A stretch of 16,468 nucleotides of DNA from an uncultured Mordavella sp. (GCA_902406105.1 CABPCP010000062.1:1-16468), one strand, 5' to 3'; shown: positions 8,836 to 16,072, numbered from the stretch's first letter. A program made the numbers and translations. The notes: generated by a model from the sequence alone, not told the origin.

Positions 8836-8861
8836 CTGATTCTTAGGGTTTCTGATTCTTA
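8836..8861. repeat. 10-bp direct repeat in the pap leader
   Basis: The plus strand carries CTGATTCTTA twice, at 8836-8845 and 8852-8861, with six bases between. On the transcribed strand this falls directly downstream of the pap -10 element, around or just after the expected start of transcription, where a bound protein could block initiation. Confidence 0.5.
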
Positions 8862-8866
8862 TCCTC

Positions 8867-8872
8867 ATTATA
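8867..8872 (-). promoter_or_regulatory. -10 element of the pap-dgt-dnaG-rpoD unit
   Basis: The minus strand has a perfect TATAAT 82 bases before the pap start codon, in an AT-rich spacer between two units. The -35 is poor: TGTTTC at a 17-base spacing. The distance implies a leader of about 75 bases. The position makes this the likely main promoter of the housekeeping unit. Confidence 0.55.
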
Positions 8873-8916
8873 CACAAAATACTGTTCCAGAAACACAACT
8901 TTCGCCAGATTTTGCG

Positions 8917-8951
8917 AAAAAGACCGGCGGAACTTTCGTCCCGCCGGTCTT
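8917..8951 (-). terminator. Intrinsic terminator of the nucleoside operon
   Basis: Bases 8920-8930 and 8941-8951 form a perfect 11-bp GC-rich stem (AAGACCGGCGG) with a 10-base loop. On the minus strand the stem runs into TTTTT. It lies 15 bases after the stop of the last transporter gene and before the pap promoter, so it separates the two units. A weaker stem (TTCGC/GCGAA, 8901-8918) follows immediately. Confidence 0.9.
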
Positions 8952-8965
8952 ATATGTATTTTCCC

Positions 8966-9775
8966 TTATTTCTGTTTTGCCTTAATGTAGTCTGCCACCT
9001 TTTTTACATCCAACGTGTTTTCTTTCATGCCGATCTTCGTAGCGATCCGAACGAGGGCCGGCTGCTTCAGCATCGCCTGTTCCATAATGTCTTTCTGAAA
9101 GAAGACATCTTCCGTTCTTCCGTCCGCCAATACCTTTTTCTTGCACATAACGATAACTCTTTCATAGTTATCGGCCACAAATTCCATGTCGTGGGTTATG
9201 GTCACGATCGCCTTCCCGCGCCCTGTCAGGATCTTGTTCAGCTCAGAAAGCCGATCCAAGCCGTCCAGATCCTGTCCCGCGGTAGGCTCATCAAAGATCA
9301 TCACATCACAGTTGCTGGCAATGACGGAAGCGATGGTCACGAATTTCCGGATGGAAAGAGGCAGATCATAAGGATTCGACTCCAGATACTTGTCCATGCC
9401 AGTCAAGGCCGCCGCATCTTTGATCCTTCGCTCACTCTCTTCCATATCCACATTCATTTTTTTAAGCCCGTACTCGATCTCGCTGTAAACGGTGGAATTA
9501 AAGATCTGATCATCCGGATTCTGGAATACATAACCGACCCGTCTCGCCATTTGAGCCGTAGTATAATTTTTTGTCGAGTCTCCGTCGATCAGCACATCCC
9601 CGTCGCAGGGTTTCGTCAGACCATTCAGCATCTTGACCGTGGTGGTCTTTCCTGCTCCGTTCTGCCCTACGATCGCGATATTCTCTCCCGCTTCAATGGA
9701 AAAACTCACATCATCGACCGCCAGATAGCCATTTGGATATTTGTATGAAATGTTTTTTACTTCTACTAATGCCAT
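8966..9775 (-). CDS. ECF transporter ATPase with degenerate signature motif
   Basis: One of the two cytoplasmic ATPases that drive the energy-coupling factor importer encoded just upstream. Walker A is intact (GQNGAGKT, 37-44), as are the Q-loop (VFQNPDDQ, Gln84), Walker B (VMIFDE, 157-162) and the switch histidine (ITHD, His194). The ABC signature, usually LSGGQ, is replaced by LSIRK at 139-143. In an ABC dimer each signature completes the ATP site of the partner, so the site built from the partner's Walker A and this motif should be weak or silent. The partner has a normal signature, so the pair would be asymmetric. The gene starts 19 bases after the first ATPase stop and is the last gene of the operon, followed by a terminator. 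The 269-residue length is normal. Confidence 0.88.
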   Translation of the reverse strand: MALVEVKNISYKYPNGYLAVDDVSFSIEAGENIAIVGQNGAGKTTTVKMLNGLTKPCDGDVLIDGDSTKNYTTAQMARRVGYVFQNPDDQIFNSTVYSEIEYGLKKMNVDMEESERRIKDAAALTGMDKYLESNPYDLPLSIRKFVTIASVIASNCDVMIFDEPTAGQDLDGLDRLSELNKILTGRGKAIVTITHDMEFVADNYERVIVMCKKKVLADGRTEDVFFQKDIMEQAMLKQPALVRIATKIGMKENTLDVKKVADYIKAKQK

Positions 9776-9794
9776 CTTCTCTACGCCCTTTCTC

Positions 9795-10643
9795 TTATTC
9801 TTCCATTGCTGTCCGAATCATCCCGACCGTCTCTTCAACCGTAACGGGAATCTCTGAAAGATTTACGCCCTCTTTCTTAAGTTCCAGCGCGATCCGGGTG
9901 CTCTGAGGCAGCCTTGTATGGTACTTCAGACAGTCCGGATCAGAAAACACCTCTTTGGGCGTTCCTTCCATCACAACTTGTCCGCCATCCAGCACAATGA
10001 TCTGATCCGCATATTCCGCGATCTGTTCCATCTTGTGCTCCACCAGGACGATCGTTTTTCCCATACTCTTCATCAATTTGATGATCTCAAATACATCATC
10101 GGTACTCTGCGGATCCAGCTGCGAGGTAGGTTCATCGATCACCAGCACATCCTGGTCCATGACCAGAATCGCCGCCAATGCTACTCTTTGCTGCTGACCG
10201 CCGGATAACTGATAGGGGTCTCTGTCCCGGAATTCTTGAATCTTAGTCAATTCCATGATCCGCTCGATCCTCTGACGGATCTCTTCCGGCTCCACTCCCA
10301 TGTTTTCCAAGCCATACGCCAACTCTTCATATACCGTGCTGGCGATCCCGCTGATCTGGGTAAAGGGGTTCTGGAAAACGAATCCGATCTCCAGCGCATT
10401 TTTCCCATCCGGATCTTCTTTTACATCTCTTCCGTTTACCAAAACCTCACCGGAGATCTCCCCTTTGTAAAACTTTGGCACAAATCCGCGAATGGCGTTG
10501 CAAAGCGTAGTCTTCCCGCTTCCGTTCGCGCCCACGATGGCGCACAGCTCGCCTTTTTTCACGGTAAAGGAAACATCTTTCAGCACATCTGCCTCGGAGG
10601 TCGGATACCGGTATGTTAAATTCTTTATCTGAATACTATCCAT
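9795..10643 (-). CDS. ECF transporter ATPase (canonical motifs)
   Basis: The second cytoplasmic ATPase of the ECF importer. All ABC motifs are normal: Walker A GANGSGKT (38-45), Q-loop VFQNPFTQ (Gln91), signature LSGGQ (146-150), Walker B VLVIDE (166-171) and switch His203 in LVEH. The C-terminal 60 residues after the nucleotide-binding fold match the extension typical of EcfA proteins. Its start codon lies inside the end of ecfT: the two overlap by 19 bases, with GGAGG about 12 bases upstream, which suggests translational coupling so that T and A subunits are made in proportion. It should pair with the neighbouring ATPase that has the LSIRK signature. Which one is formally EcfA1 or EcfA2 I cannot decide from sequence alone. 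Confidence 0.92.
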   Translation of the reverse strand: MDSIQIKNLTYRYPTSEADVLKDVSFTVKKGELCAIVGANGSGKTTLCNAIRGFVPKFYKGEISGEVLVNGRDVKEDPDGKNALEIGFVFQNPFTQISGIASTVYEELAYGLENMGVEPEEIRQRIERIMELTKIQEFRDRDPYQLSGGQQQRVALAAILVMDQDVLVIDEPTSQLDPQSTDDVFEIIKLMKSMGKTIVLVEHKMEQIAEYADQIIVLDGGQVVMEGTPKEVFSDPDCLKYHTRLPQSTRIALELKKEGVNLSEIPVTVEETVGMIRTAMEE

Positions 10644-11386
10644 AAAACAATCTTCCCTCCAATCGCCAATACTACCGCCGCGATCATCAGTCCGCGGATA
10701 ATCCGGTCTGTCTGTGTATCTTCTACTACCTTCAACGTGGTCTTCTTACAGGGTACGGAAAAGGCTCTCGCCTCCAGTGTGATCGCCCTCTCTTCCGCGC
10801 TGACCAGTGAATTCAGGATCAGCGGGCCTACTGATGGGAAGAAGGCTTTCGCCCTGACGATAATGTTGCTGTCCGTCTCAATTCCTCTGGACTTCTGCGC
10901 CTCCAGGATCGCGTTCATCTTCTTAGACATCTGCGGGATGATATTGGTAGTGGAAACCAGCACATAGGTTGCGGAAGGGGACATTCCCCTTTTTTCCAAC
11001 ATCACCATCAGCTTCTTGATATCGATCAGCTTGCCTCCCAGAAGGATCGCGGAACCGATCCCCATGATCCGAGAGCACAGTACGATGGCCTTCTGCACGC
11101 TTTCCATCTTGATCTGCAGCACCCAGAACTCCCAGAGCACCTCTTCGCCCGGAATAAATAAAGACTGGAGCACGAAGCAGATCACACAGATCAGCACGAT
11201 GGATTTCAGCCAAAGTTTGATAAAAGACACTCCCTCGCCCGCACTTGCCGCGATCACAATCATGACTACGACTGTGGCCAGGGTCACGCGATAGTCAAAG
11301 ATGGCAGAAACCACGGCCAGCGCAATGACCAGATATAGGATCGTCAATGGATTCAGGGCCTTGACCCCTTTCTGCCTTTCACTCAT
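10625..11386 (-). CDS. ecfT: ECF transporter transmembrane component
   Basis: The integral membrane T subunit, which couples the two ATPases to the substrate-binding S component. Several hydrophobic segments are visible: TILYLVIALAVVSAIF, VVVMIVIAASA, IVLICVICFVLQSLF, and one at the C terminus (MIAAVVLAIGGKIVLWIV). The cytoplasmic coupling region has the two family motifs with a central Arg between small residues: EAQKSRGIE and, about 45 residues later, TLEARAF. These are the helices that dock into the ATPases. I chose the second ATG (MSERQK) because GAGGAG lies eight bases before it and only two bases before the first; this gives 253 residues. It sits 36 bases after the S-component gene and overlaps the next ATPase gene, so this is a dedicated (group I) ECF module. 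Confidence 0.9.
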   Translation of the reverse strand: MSERQKGVKALNPLTILYLVIALAVVSAIFDYRVTLATVVVMIVIAASAGEGVSFIKLWLKSIVLICVICFVLQSLFIPGEEVLWEFWVLQIKMESVQKAIVLCSRIMGIGSAILLGGKLIDIKKLMVMLEKRGMSPSATYVLVSTTNIIPQMSKKMNAILEAQKSRGIETDSNIIVRAKAFFPSVGPLILNSLVSAEERAITLEARAFSVPCKKTTLKVVEDTQTDRIIRGLMIAAVVLAIGGKIVLWIVFR

Positions 11387-11422
11387 TTTCATTTCTCCTC
11401 TGTCGTTTCTCTTGATTTCTGA

Positions 11423-12049
11423 TTATTTTCCTGCTTCTTTTTTCTCTTTTCTGGCATTGATGAATACAGAGCCGTTAGAGAATTTGTACAGATACCTGTC
11501 GGACATTCCCCGGATTACCAGGTATGGCACCAAAAGGGAGATAAACTTGTCCGGAACCTCGGAGATAAAGTTTCCGATCACCTGAGCCGGCCAGAACGGA
11601 ATTCCCGCTGACATCATAGCGCCGATCATGATCGAGTTTCCGCTGGAATCAAACCCTCCAAAGAACGCATAGGAAATGATCACACTCATGATCACTGCCA
11701 AAACTGCTACCAGGATCGCGGAGATCACGAATTTTCCAAAACTTGTGAACATTTTCTTTCTTGCAAGGATACCAGCCAGGACTGCTGTCGCCGCGGCAGA
11801 AAGAGCAAACGGGAACAGAGATGGGTCCGCGATAGAGTTGATCGCGATACTTAAGAGTCCGGTCAATCCTCCTACCCACGGCCCGGCCAGGATTGCTACC
11901 AGGAAGGTTCCAATGCTGTCCAGATAAAGAGGCAGCTTCAAAGTCAGTACCAGGTTCCCTACAATAAAGTTGATAGCGATCGCGATCGGGATGATCAAGA
12001 TCGTGATCAGGTTAAAGTCTGCTTTTAATCCTTTTTTTTCGTTGCTCAT
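11423..12049 (-). CDS. ECF transporter S component (predicted nucleoside-specific)
   Basis: A small, very hydrophobic protein of 208 residues with about five or six membrane helices. It has the hallmarks of an ECF substrate-binding S component: a Lys-rich N terminus, an early helix ILIIPIAIAINFIVGNLVL, then LPLYLDSIGTFLVAILAGP and repeated small-residue helices. It is directly followed by EcfT and two ATPases, so the whole importer is encoded here. The substrate is inferred only from context: nucleoside hydrolase and ribokinase immediately upstream point to ribonucleosides, with free ribose as an alternative. A first ATG lies three codons earlier, but the AGAGG would then be one base away; the chosen ATG has about ten bases of spacing. 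Family confidence is high, substrate confidence moderate. Confidence 0.85.
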   Translation of the reverse strand: MSNEKKGLKADFNLITILIIPIAIAINFIVGNLVLTLKLPLYLDSIGTFLVAILAGPWVGGLTGLLSIAINSIADPSLFPFALSAAATAVLAGILARKKMFTSFGKFVISAILVAVLAVIMSVIISYAFFGGFDSSGNSIMIGAMMSAGIPFWPAQVIGNFISEVPDKFISLLVPYLVIRGMSDRYLYKFSNGSVFINARKEKKEAGK

Positions 12050-12094
12050 GTTTTTCATTCCTCTCTTTCGTTATACTTGGTTTCTCATTTCCTT

Positions 12095-13054
12095 CTATAT
12101 CAGTTCCCTTGCCACATCCATATGCTCTGGGAACAGATAACCAAAAAAGATCTCAAAAAATCGCTTTGTGTCAGCTTTTACCGCCACTTCGCAGTTTTTC
12201 TTCTTGTCCGGATAATATTTGGTCCGATAGACTACAGAAGCGCCGTCACACAGCCCGCTGGTCTCTACATCTACAAAGGCATCTACCTTTTCTACCACAT
12301 TCCGGTCCAAGAGATAAGCGATGGTCAAAACGTCACACAGCTCGCAGCCCAGTTTCTTCTCGATCTCCCAGTGTCCGTCTGCGTAAACCCGGGTGATCTT
12401 ATGGATAAATCTGGATACCGGCGTATTGATAAGATACAAAAGTTCTCTCAGGGTCGGGCTTAAGAACACATAGTTAGTGGCATCCAGCCCTACCATAGTC
12501 ACGCGCTCGAATCCCGCCTGAAAGACGATCTTCGCCGCTTCAGGATCCGTCCAGAAGTTAAATTCCGCATGAGGCGACATATTGCCGCCATGCTCAGCGC
12601 CTCCCATGATCACTACCTCTTTGACGTTCTTAGCAAATTCCGGATCCTTCTGCACCGCTTGAGCAATGTTTGTAAGAGGACCAATGGGAACCAGTGTGAT
12701 CTCGCCTTTTTCCTCCCGCACTTTCCGGATCAGAAAATCTACAGCGTGTTCTTCTTTTACAGTTCCCGGCACTTCTTTAAAGCCTAAATTCCCAAGCCCG
12801 TCATCGCCATGGAATTCCTCACAGTTATCGTTCTCCCGCATCAGAGGCTTTCCATTTCCTTTGTAAACTGGAATATCGCTTCTCCCGGCTACGTCCAGGA
12901 TACGGAACACATTTTTCGTCACCTGGTCTACGCCTACATTTCCGTTGACCGTGGTGATCGCCTCAACCTCCAGTTCGCTTTTAGCTGACAAAGCCAGTAA
13001 AAGGGCCAGCGCGTCGTCAATTCCCGGGTCTGTGTCAATAATCAGTTTCTGCAT
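12095..13054 (-). CDS. Nucleoside hydrolase (RihA/B/C family)
   Basis: Predicted to cleave the N-glycosidic bond of ribonucleosides to give ribose and a free base, in the cytoplasm. The calcium-binding signature DTDPGIDDA lies at residues 7-15, with further family motifs GDDGLGN, VPIGPLTNIA, VIMGG and NFWTDPEAA. The C-terminal metal Asp is present (Asp241 in CELCDVLTIAYLLD). The residue before it is Cys240, where the classic Crithidia and pyrimidine-type enzymes have a catalytic His (His241 in Crithidia numbering); Cys at this place is, to my knowledge, a mark of a separate subgroup. Base preference cannot be told. The start is fixed by AAAGGAGG six bases upstream; it lies 16 bases after rbsK and 45 bases before the S component. 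The 319 residues are normal. Confidence 0.93.
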   Translation of the reverse strand: MQKLIIDTDPGIDDALALLLALSAKSELEVEAITTVNGNVGVDQVTKNVFRILDVAGRSDIPVYKGNGKPLMRENDNCEEFHGDDGLGNLGFKEVPGTVKEEHAVDFLIRKVREEKGEITLVPIGPLTNIAQAVQKDPEFAKNVKEVVIMGGAEHGGNMSPHAEFNFWTDPEAAKIVFQAGFERVTMVGLDATNYVFLSPTLRELLYLINTPVSRFIHKITRVYADGHWEIEKKLGCELCDVLTIAYLLDRNVVEKVDAFVDVETSGLCDGASVVYRTKYYPDKKKNCEVAVKADTKRFFEIFFGYLFPEHMDVARELI

Positions 13055-13070
13055 GTTCTTCCTCCTTTTC

Positions 13071-13979
13071 TCAGCAAGACTCCACTTCCTCCATAGTCGG
13101 AATCGAAGTCTGCGCTCCTTTTCTTGTCACCGCTATAGCGGAAGCCTTCTGTCCAAAAGCAATAGCTTCCTCGCAAGTCTTCCCTTGGCTCAGGGCCAGG
13201 GCAAATCCCGCGGTAAAACAGTCGCCGGCCGCCGTAGTGTCCACCGGTTTTACCTTGTGCGCCGGAAAGAATCTAGCTTCCTTTTTGTTTACCAAAAGGC
13301 ATCCTTCGCCGCCCATGCTCACCAGAACATTCTTAACGCCTTTGTCCAGCATCTGTCCCGCGCCTTCTTTAAGATCTTCCAGGCCATTCCTTTCCTGTCC
13401 AGTCAGGATCGCAAGTTCTGTCTCATTCGGTTTGATGAAGTCGATCCCTTTCCAGAAATGATCCGGGATCCCTTCTACCGCCGGCGCCGGATCCACGATC
13501 ACCAGCTTCCCAAGCTCTACGGCCAGTTCCTTGACATATTCCACCACCTCCAGCGGAATTTCCAGCTGCATGATCACGATATCGCTCTCTTCGATCAGAT
13601 GGCGGTTTTCCTCGATCATTTCCTTTGATACAAGGCCATTGGTACCCGCAATGATGATAATGGAATTTTCTCCCTGATCATCCACGGTGATAAACGCTTG
13701 TCCTGTGCTCTCTCCTTCCAGAACCGCAAGTCCTTCCGTGCGGACTCCTACACATTCCAGATTTTCCTTGAGCGCGGTTCCGCAGCTATCTGTCCCCACA
13801 GCTCCGATCATCTGGACATCGCCGCCCAGCTTAGCGATAGCATATGCCTGATTCGCGCCTTTTCCTCCAGGCACCTGGGCCACGCTTCTTCCCGCTATCG
13901 TCTCTCCAGCCTTTGGCATTGCCGGAGTCTCCACGACACAATCCATGTTCAGGCTTCCTACAACTACGATTTTCTTCAT
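13071..13979 (-). CDS. rbsK: Ribokinase
   Basis: A PfkB-family sugar kinase predicted to convert ribose and ATP to ribose 5-phosphate, using the ribose released by the nucleoside hydrolase encoded next to it. It has the substrate-binding GSLNMD (8-13) and PGGKGANQA (37-45), the metal-linked NETE motif in IKPNETELAILTG, and the anion-hole/catalytic segment DTTAAGDCF, whose last Asp (near residue 252) is the expected base. The length of 302 residues is that of typical ribokinases. The start has AGGAGG nine bases upstream. It begins 36 bases after the LacI-ribokinase fusion ends, so the operon holds two ribokinase-like domains; this one keeps all canonical motifs and is probably the metabolic enzyme. 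Confidence 0.95.
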   Translation of the reverse strand: MKKIVVVGSLNMDCVVETPAMPKAGETIAGRSVAQVPGGKGANQAYAIAKLGGDVQMIGAVGTDSCGTALKENLECVGVRTEGLAVLEGESTGQAFITVDDQGENSIIIIAGTNGLVSKEMIEENRHLIEESDIVIMQLEIPLEVVEYVKELAVELGKLVIVDPAPAVEGIPDHFWKGIDFIKPNETELAILTGQERNGLEDLKEGAGQMLDKGVKNVLVSMGGEGCLLVNKKEARFFPAHKVKPVDTTAAGDCFTAGFALALSQGKTCEEAIAFGQKASAIAVTRKGAQTSIPTMEEVESC

Positions 13980-14015
13980 TCCATGTTCCCTCCTCTCTTC
14001 TTCTGATTTTCTATC

Positions 14016-15917
14016 CTAAATTTGATATCTTGAGTAAATCTCATCTTCATAGATCTCCACCGCCTTCCGATCCGGGAGCGCCGGCTGCACCCCATATCTG
14101 GTCACGCTGATTCCCGATGCGTACACCGCAAAACCAATTGCGTGGATCAAACTCCTTCCCTCGCTGAGATAAACGGCCAGGGCGCTGATAAAGGAATCCG
14201 CCCCTCCTGTCGTATCCACCGCCTCAAATCCGGTTCCATCAAAATACATGGAGTAATCTTGATTCTTCAGGTAACATCCTTTTTCTCCCAGGGTTACGAT
14301 TACATTTTCAATTCCTTTCTCAAACAGAAACTGGGCTTTTTCTTCCAGCGACATCCGTCCCGGCACAAACCTGTGCAGCTCATTTTCATTTGGCACAAAA
14401 TAAGCGATGTCTTTCAGCAGTTCCTCTTTGATCTTGTCGGTGGCAGAAGGTTTTAAAATCACCTTCGTATCATTCCTGCGGCAAAACTTAATCGTATATT
14501 CCGCGATCACTTCCGGGATCTCCAGAGACAGCAGACAGTATTTGGCGCTTTGAAACAGATATCTGCACCGGTTGATCTGTTCTATACTTAAACTCCGGTT
14601 CGCTCCCTGATATACCACGATGGTACTCTCTCCATTTTGGTCTACGTTGATATAAGCTTTCCCGCTTGGCACAGAGGCGTTCACCTGGACGCCCTCCATA
14701 TGGACATGGTTTTCTGTCAGGCTGCTGTAAAGCTGTTTGCCATCCAAGTCGTTTCCCACACAGCCGATCATGTAAACCCGGCCGCCCAGCTTTCCAGCTC
14801 CCACGGCCTGATTACCTCCTTTTCCTCCGGGAAACGTGTAGACCTTTTCCGCGATCTGCGTCTCCCCTTTCAGCGGAATCCTTGAGACTTCGATGGTAAT
14901 ATCCATATTCATGCTTCCCACCACTACTATCCGCTCACCCTGTTTCTCTCTGGGAGATCCCATGATACTGTTTCTTTCCACAATAGAAGGGGAGAATTTC
15001 CGCATGACTTCCACTTGCTTTTTCCCCTGAATCATCTCTACCAGATAATCCACCGCTTCCCGGCTCATTTCTTCGGCAGGAAGGCGAACGGCTGTAATCC
15101 CGTCTGCCAGGATCTCCATCCACCTTCCGTCTCCGACGGCGATGATAGACAAAGAGTCCGGCATAGCGATCTGCAGTCTCTCTACCGCTTTATAGAAGCA
15201 GCCGGCAATCTCCTGGGAGCCGCAGATTACTGCTGTCACATTTTCTTCCAGGCACTGCTGGATTCCATAATCCTCTATTTCTTCCAAAGATCGGCCCTCG
15301 TAAACCCACAAAGGCTGAATTGCCAGGTGCGCTTCCCTCATGGCGATCTGATAACCGTCCTGGATCGTCCGTTCTCCTGTCATGGTGACACAGGCGATCC
15401 GTTCATGGCCTTCCTGCATCAAACGCTGCGCCGCCAGTCTGCCCGCCTCTGAAAGCCGATAATAGAAAGTAGCCTTCTGTCGGTCATCAAACTCCTTTGT
15501 CTGATTTAAATAAACGGTAACATCCTCCAGTTTCCGGGTGTTGAGCAGTTTCTCAGAATCTACAAGAAGCCCCGCGACCCCCTTTTTTATCATATCGTCA
15601 ATACATTCCTGTATTTCCTCCAAGTTATCCGCGAAGCGGACCAAAAGTCCATACCCCTTCTCCGCCGCTTCTTTCTGAGCGCTTCTAACGATCTGGGCGC
15701 CTTCTCGGTTATACTTCTTCATCACCAGGCCGATCAAGTGGCTTTTAAGCCCTTCCTTTTCCCGGAACTTCAAATAAGGAACATACTGCTCCTGCTCGAT
15801 CACTTCCAGAACCTTCTGCTTTGTCTTGTCACTAATATCTTTATCTTTTCCGTTCATGACCTTGGATACAGTGGAGGCTGATACACCGGCAAGTTTTGCA
15901 ATGTCGTGTATGTTCAT
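14016..15917 (-). CDS. LacI-family regulator fused to a ribokinase-like domain
   Basis: A 633-residue fusion in one uninterrupted frame. Residues 1-50 are a LacI-type DNA-binding head (IHDIAKLAGVSASTVSKVMNGK). About 57-325 resemble the periplasmic-binding-protein-like sensor core (for example HLIGLVM, AGLLVDS, GHERIACVTM, LSIIAVGDGRW). About 329-633 are a full PfkB/ribokinase domain: GSMNMD (334-339), PGGKGGNQA, NENE (metal motif), VTLGEKGCYL and DTTGGAD (568-574) with the catalytic Asp574 kept. The anion-hole glycine preceding it is Ala, unlike the usual GAGD. It is the first gene of the nucleoside operon and likely represses it, sensing ribose or a product through the core, the kinase domain, or both. 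Whether the kinase is active is unknown. The start has AAAGGG about ten bases upstream, and the HTH begins at residue 2, so no upstream coding is missing. Confidence 0.92.
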   Translation of the reverse strand: MNIHDIAKLAGVSASTVSKVMNGKDKDISDKTKQKVLEVIEQEQYVPYLKFREKEGLKSHLIGLVMKKYNREGAQIVRSAQKEAAEKGYGLLVRFADNLEEIQECIDDMIKKGVAGLLVDSEKLLNTRKLEDVTVYLNQTKEFDDRQKATFYYRLSEAGRLAAQRLMQEGHERIACVTMTGERTIQDGYQIAMREAHLAIQPLWVYEGRSLEEIEDYGIQQCLEENVTAVICGSQEIAGCFYKAVERLQIAMPDSLSIIAVGDGRWMEILADGITAVRLPAEEMSREAVDYLVEMIQGKKQVEVMRKFSPSIVERNSIMGSPREKQGERIVVVGSMNMDITIEVSRIPLKGETQIAEKVYTFPGGKGGNQAVGAGKLGGRVYMIGCVGNDLDGKQLYSSLTENHVHMEGVQVNASVPSGKAYINVDQNGESTIVVYQGANRSLSIEQINRCRYLFQSAKYCLLSLEIPEVIAEYTIKFCRRNDTKVILKPSATDKIKEELLKDIAYFVPNENELHRFVPGRMSLEEKAQFLFEKGIENVIVTLGEKGCYLKNQDYSMYFDGTGFEAVDTTGGADSFISALAVYLSEGRSLIHAIGFAVYASGISVTRYGVQPALPDRKAVEIYEDEIYSRYQI

Positions 15918-15975
15918 CTACTCATTCCCTTTACTTATCTTCTTCCGATTCGTTTTCCTGTTTCAATTTTTCTAA

Positions 15976-16004
15976 ATCTTAGCATTTTGTGCATTTTATT
16001 TCAA
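15976..16004 (-). promoter_or_regulatory. Promoter of the nucleoside operon
   Basis: On the minus strand, TTGAAA (15999-16004, five of six consensus) and TAAGAT (15976-15981) are separated by exactly 17 bases. The -10 is preceded by TGC, an extended -10 feature that offsets its weak core. Transcription would start about 50 bases before the fusion gene. Confidence 0.65.
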
Positions 16005-16006
16005 TA

Positions 16007-16072
16007 TTTCAACGAAACGAAACTATTTTCCGACACATCCTACAATTTTATTGTTTTACTAAACTTGTTTCG
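16007..16072. promoter_or_regulatory. Candidate LacI-type operator half-sites
   Basis: Just upstream of the -35, CGAAAC occurs twice, overlapping by one base (16013-16023). An imperfect palindrome TTTC-AAC-GAAA lies at 16007-16017. An inverted copy, GTTTCG, is at 16067-16072, about 50 bases away. LacI-family operators are often palindromes of such CG-containing halves, so these are plausible sites for autoregulation or looping by the fusion protein. No perfect full-length palindrome is present. Confidence 0.35.

Noticed and set aside
8912..9748. 278-residue plus-strand open frame
   Set aside because: It lies opposite the ECF ATPase gene and starts across its terminator. The composition is His/Arg/Phe-rich, as expected of an antisense shadow, with no recognisable domain.
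14880..14960. LacI-ribokinase junction as an assembly or frameshift artefact
   Set aside because: The frame is continuous through a short charged linker, both flanking domains are complete, and a full separate ribokinase lies next door, so a real fusion is the simpler reading. Only independent sequence can fully exclude an artefact.
15918..15975. Riboswitch or attenuator before the nucleoside operon
   Set aside because: The leader is only about 50 bases, AT-rich, with no stable stem or T-run.
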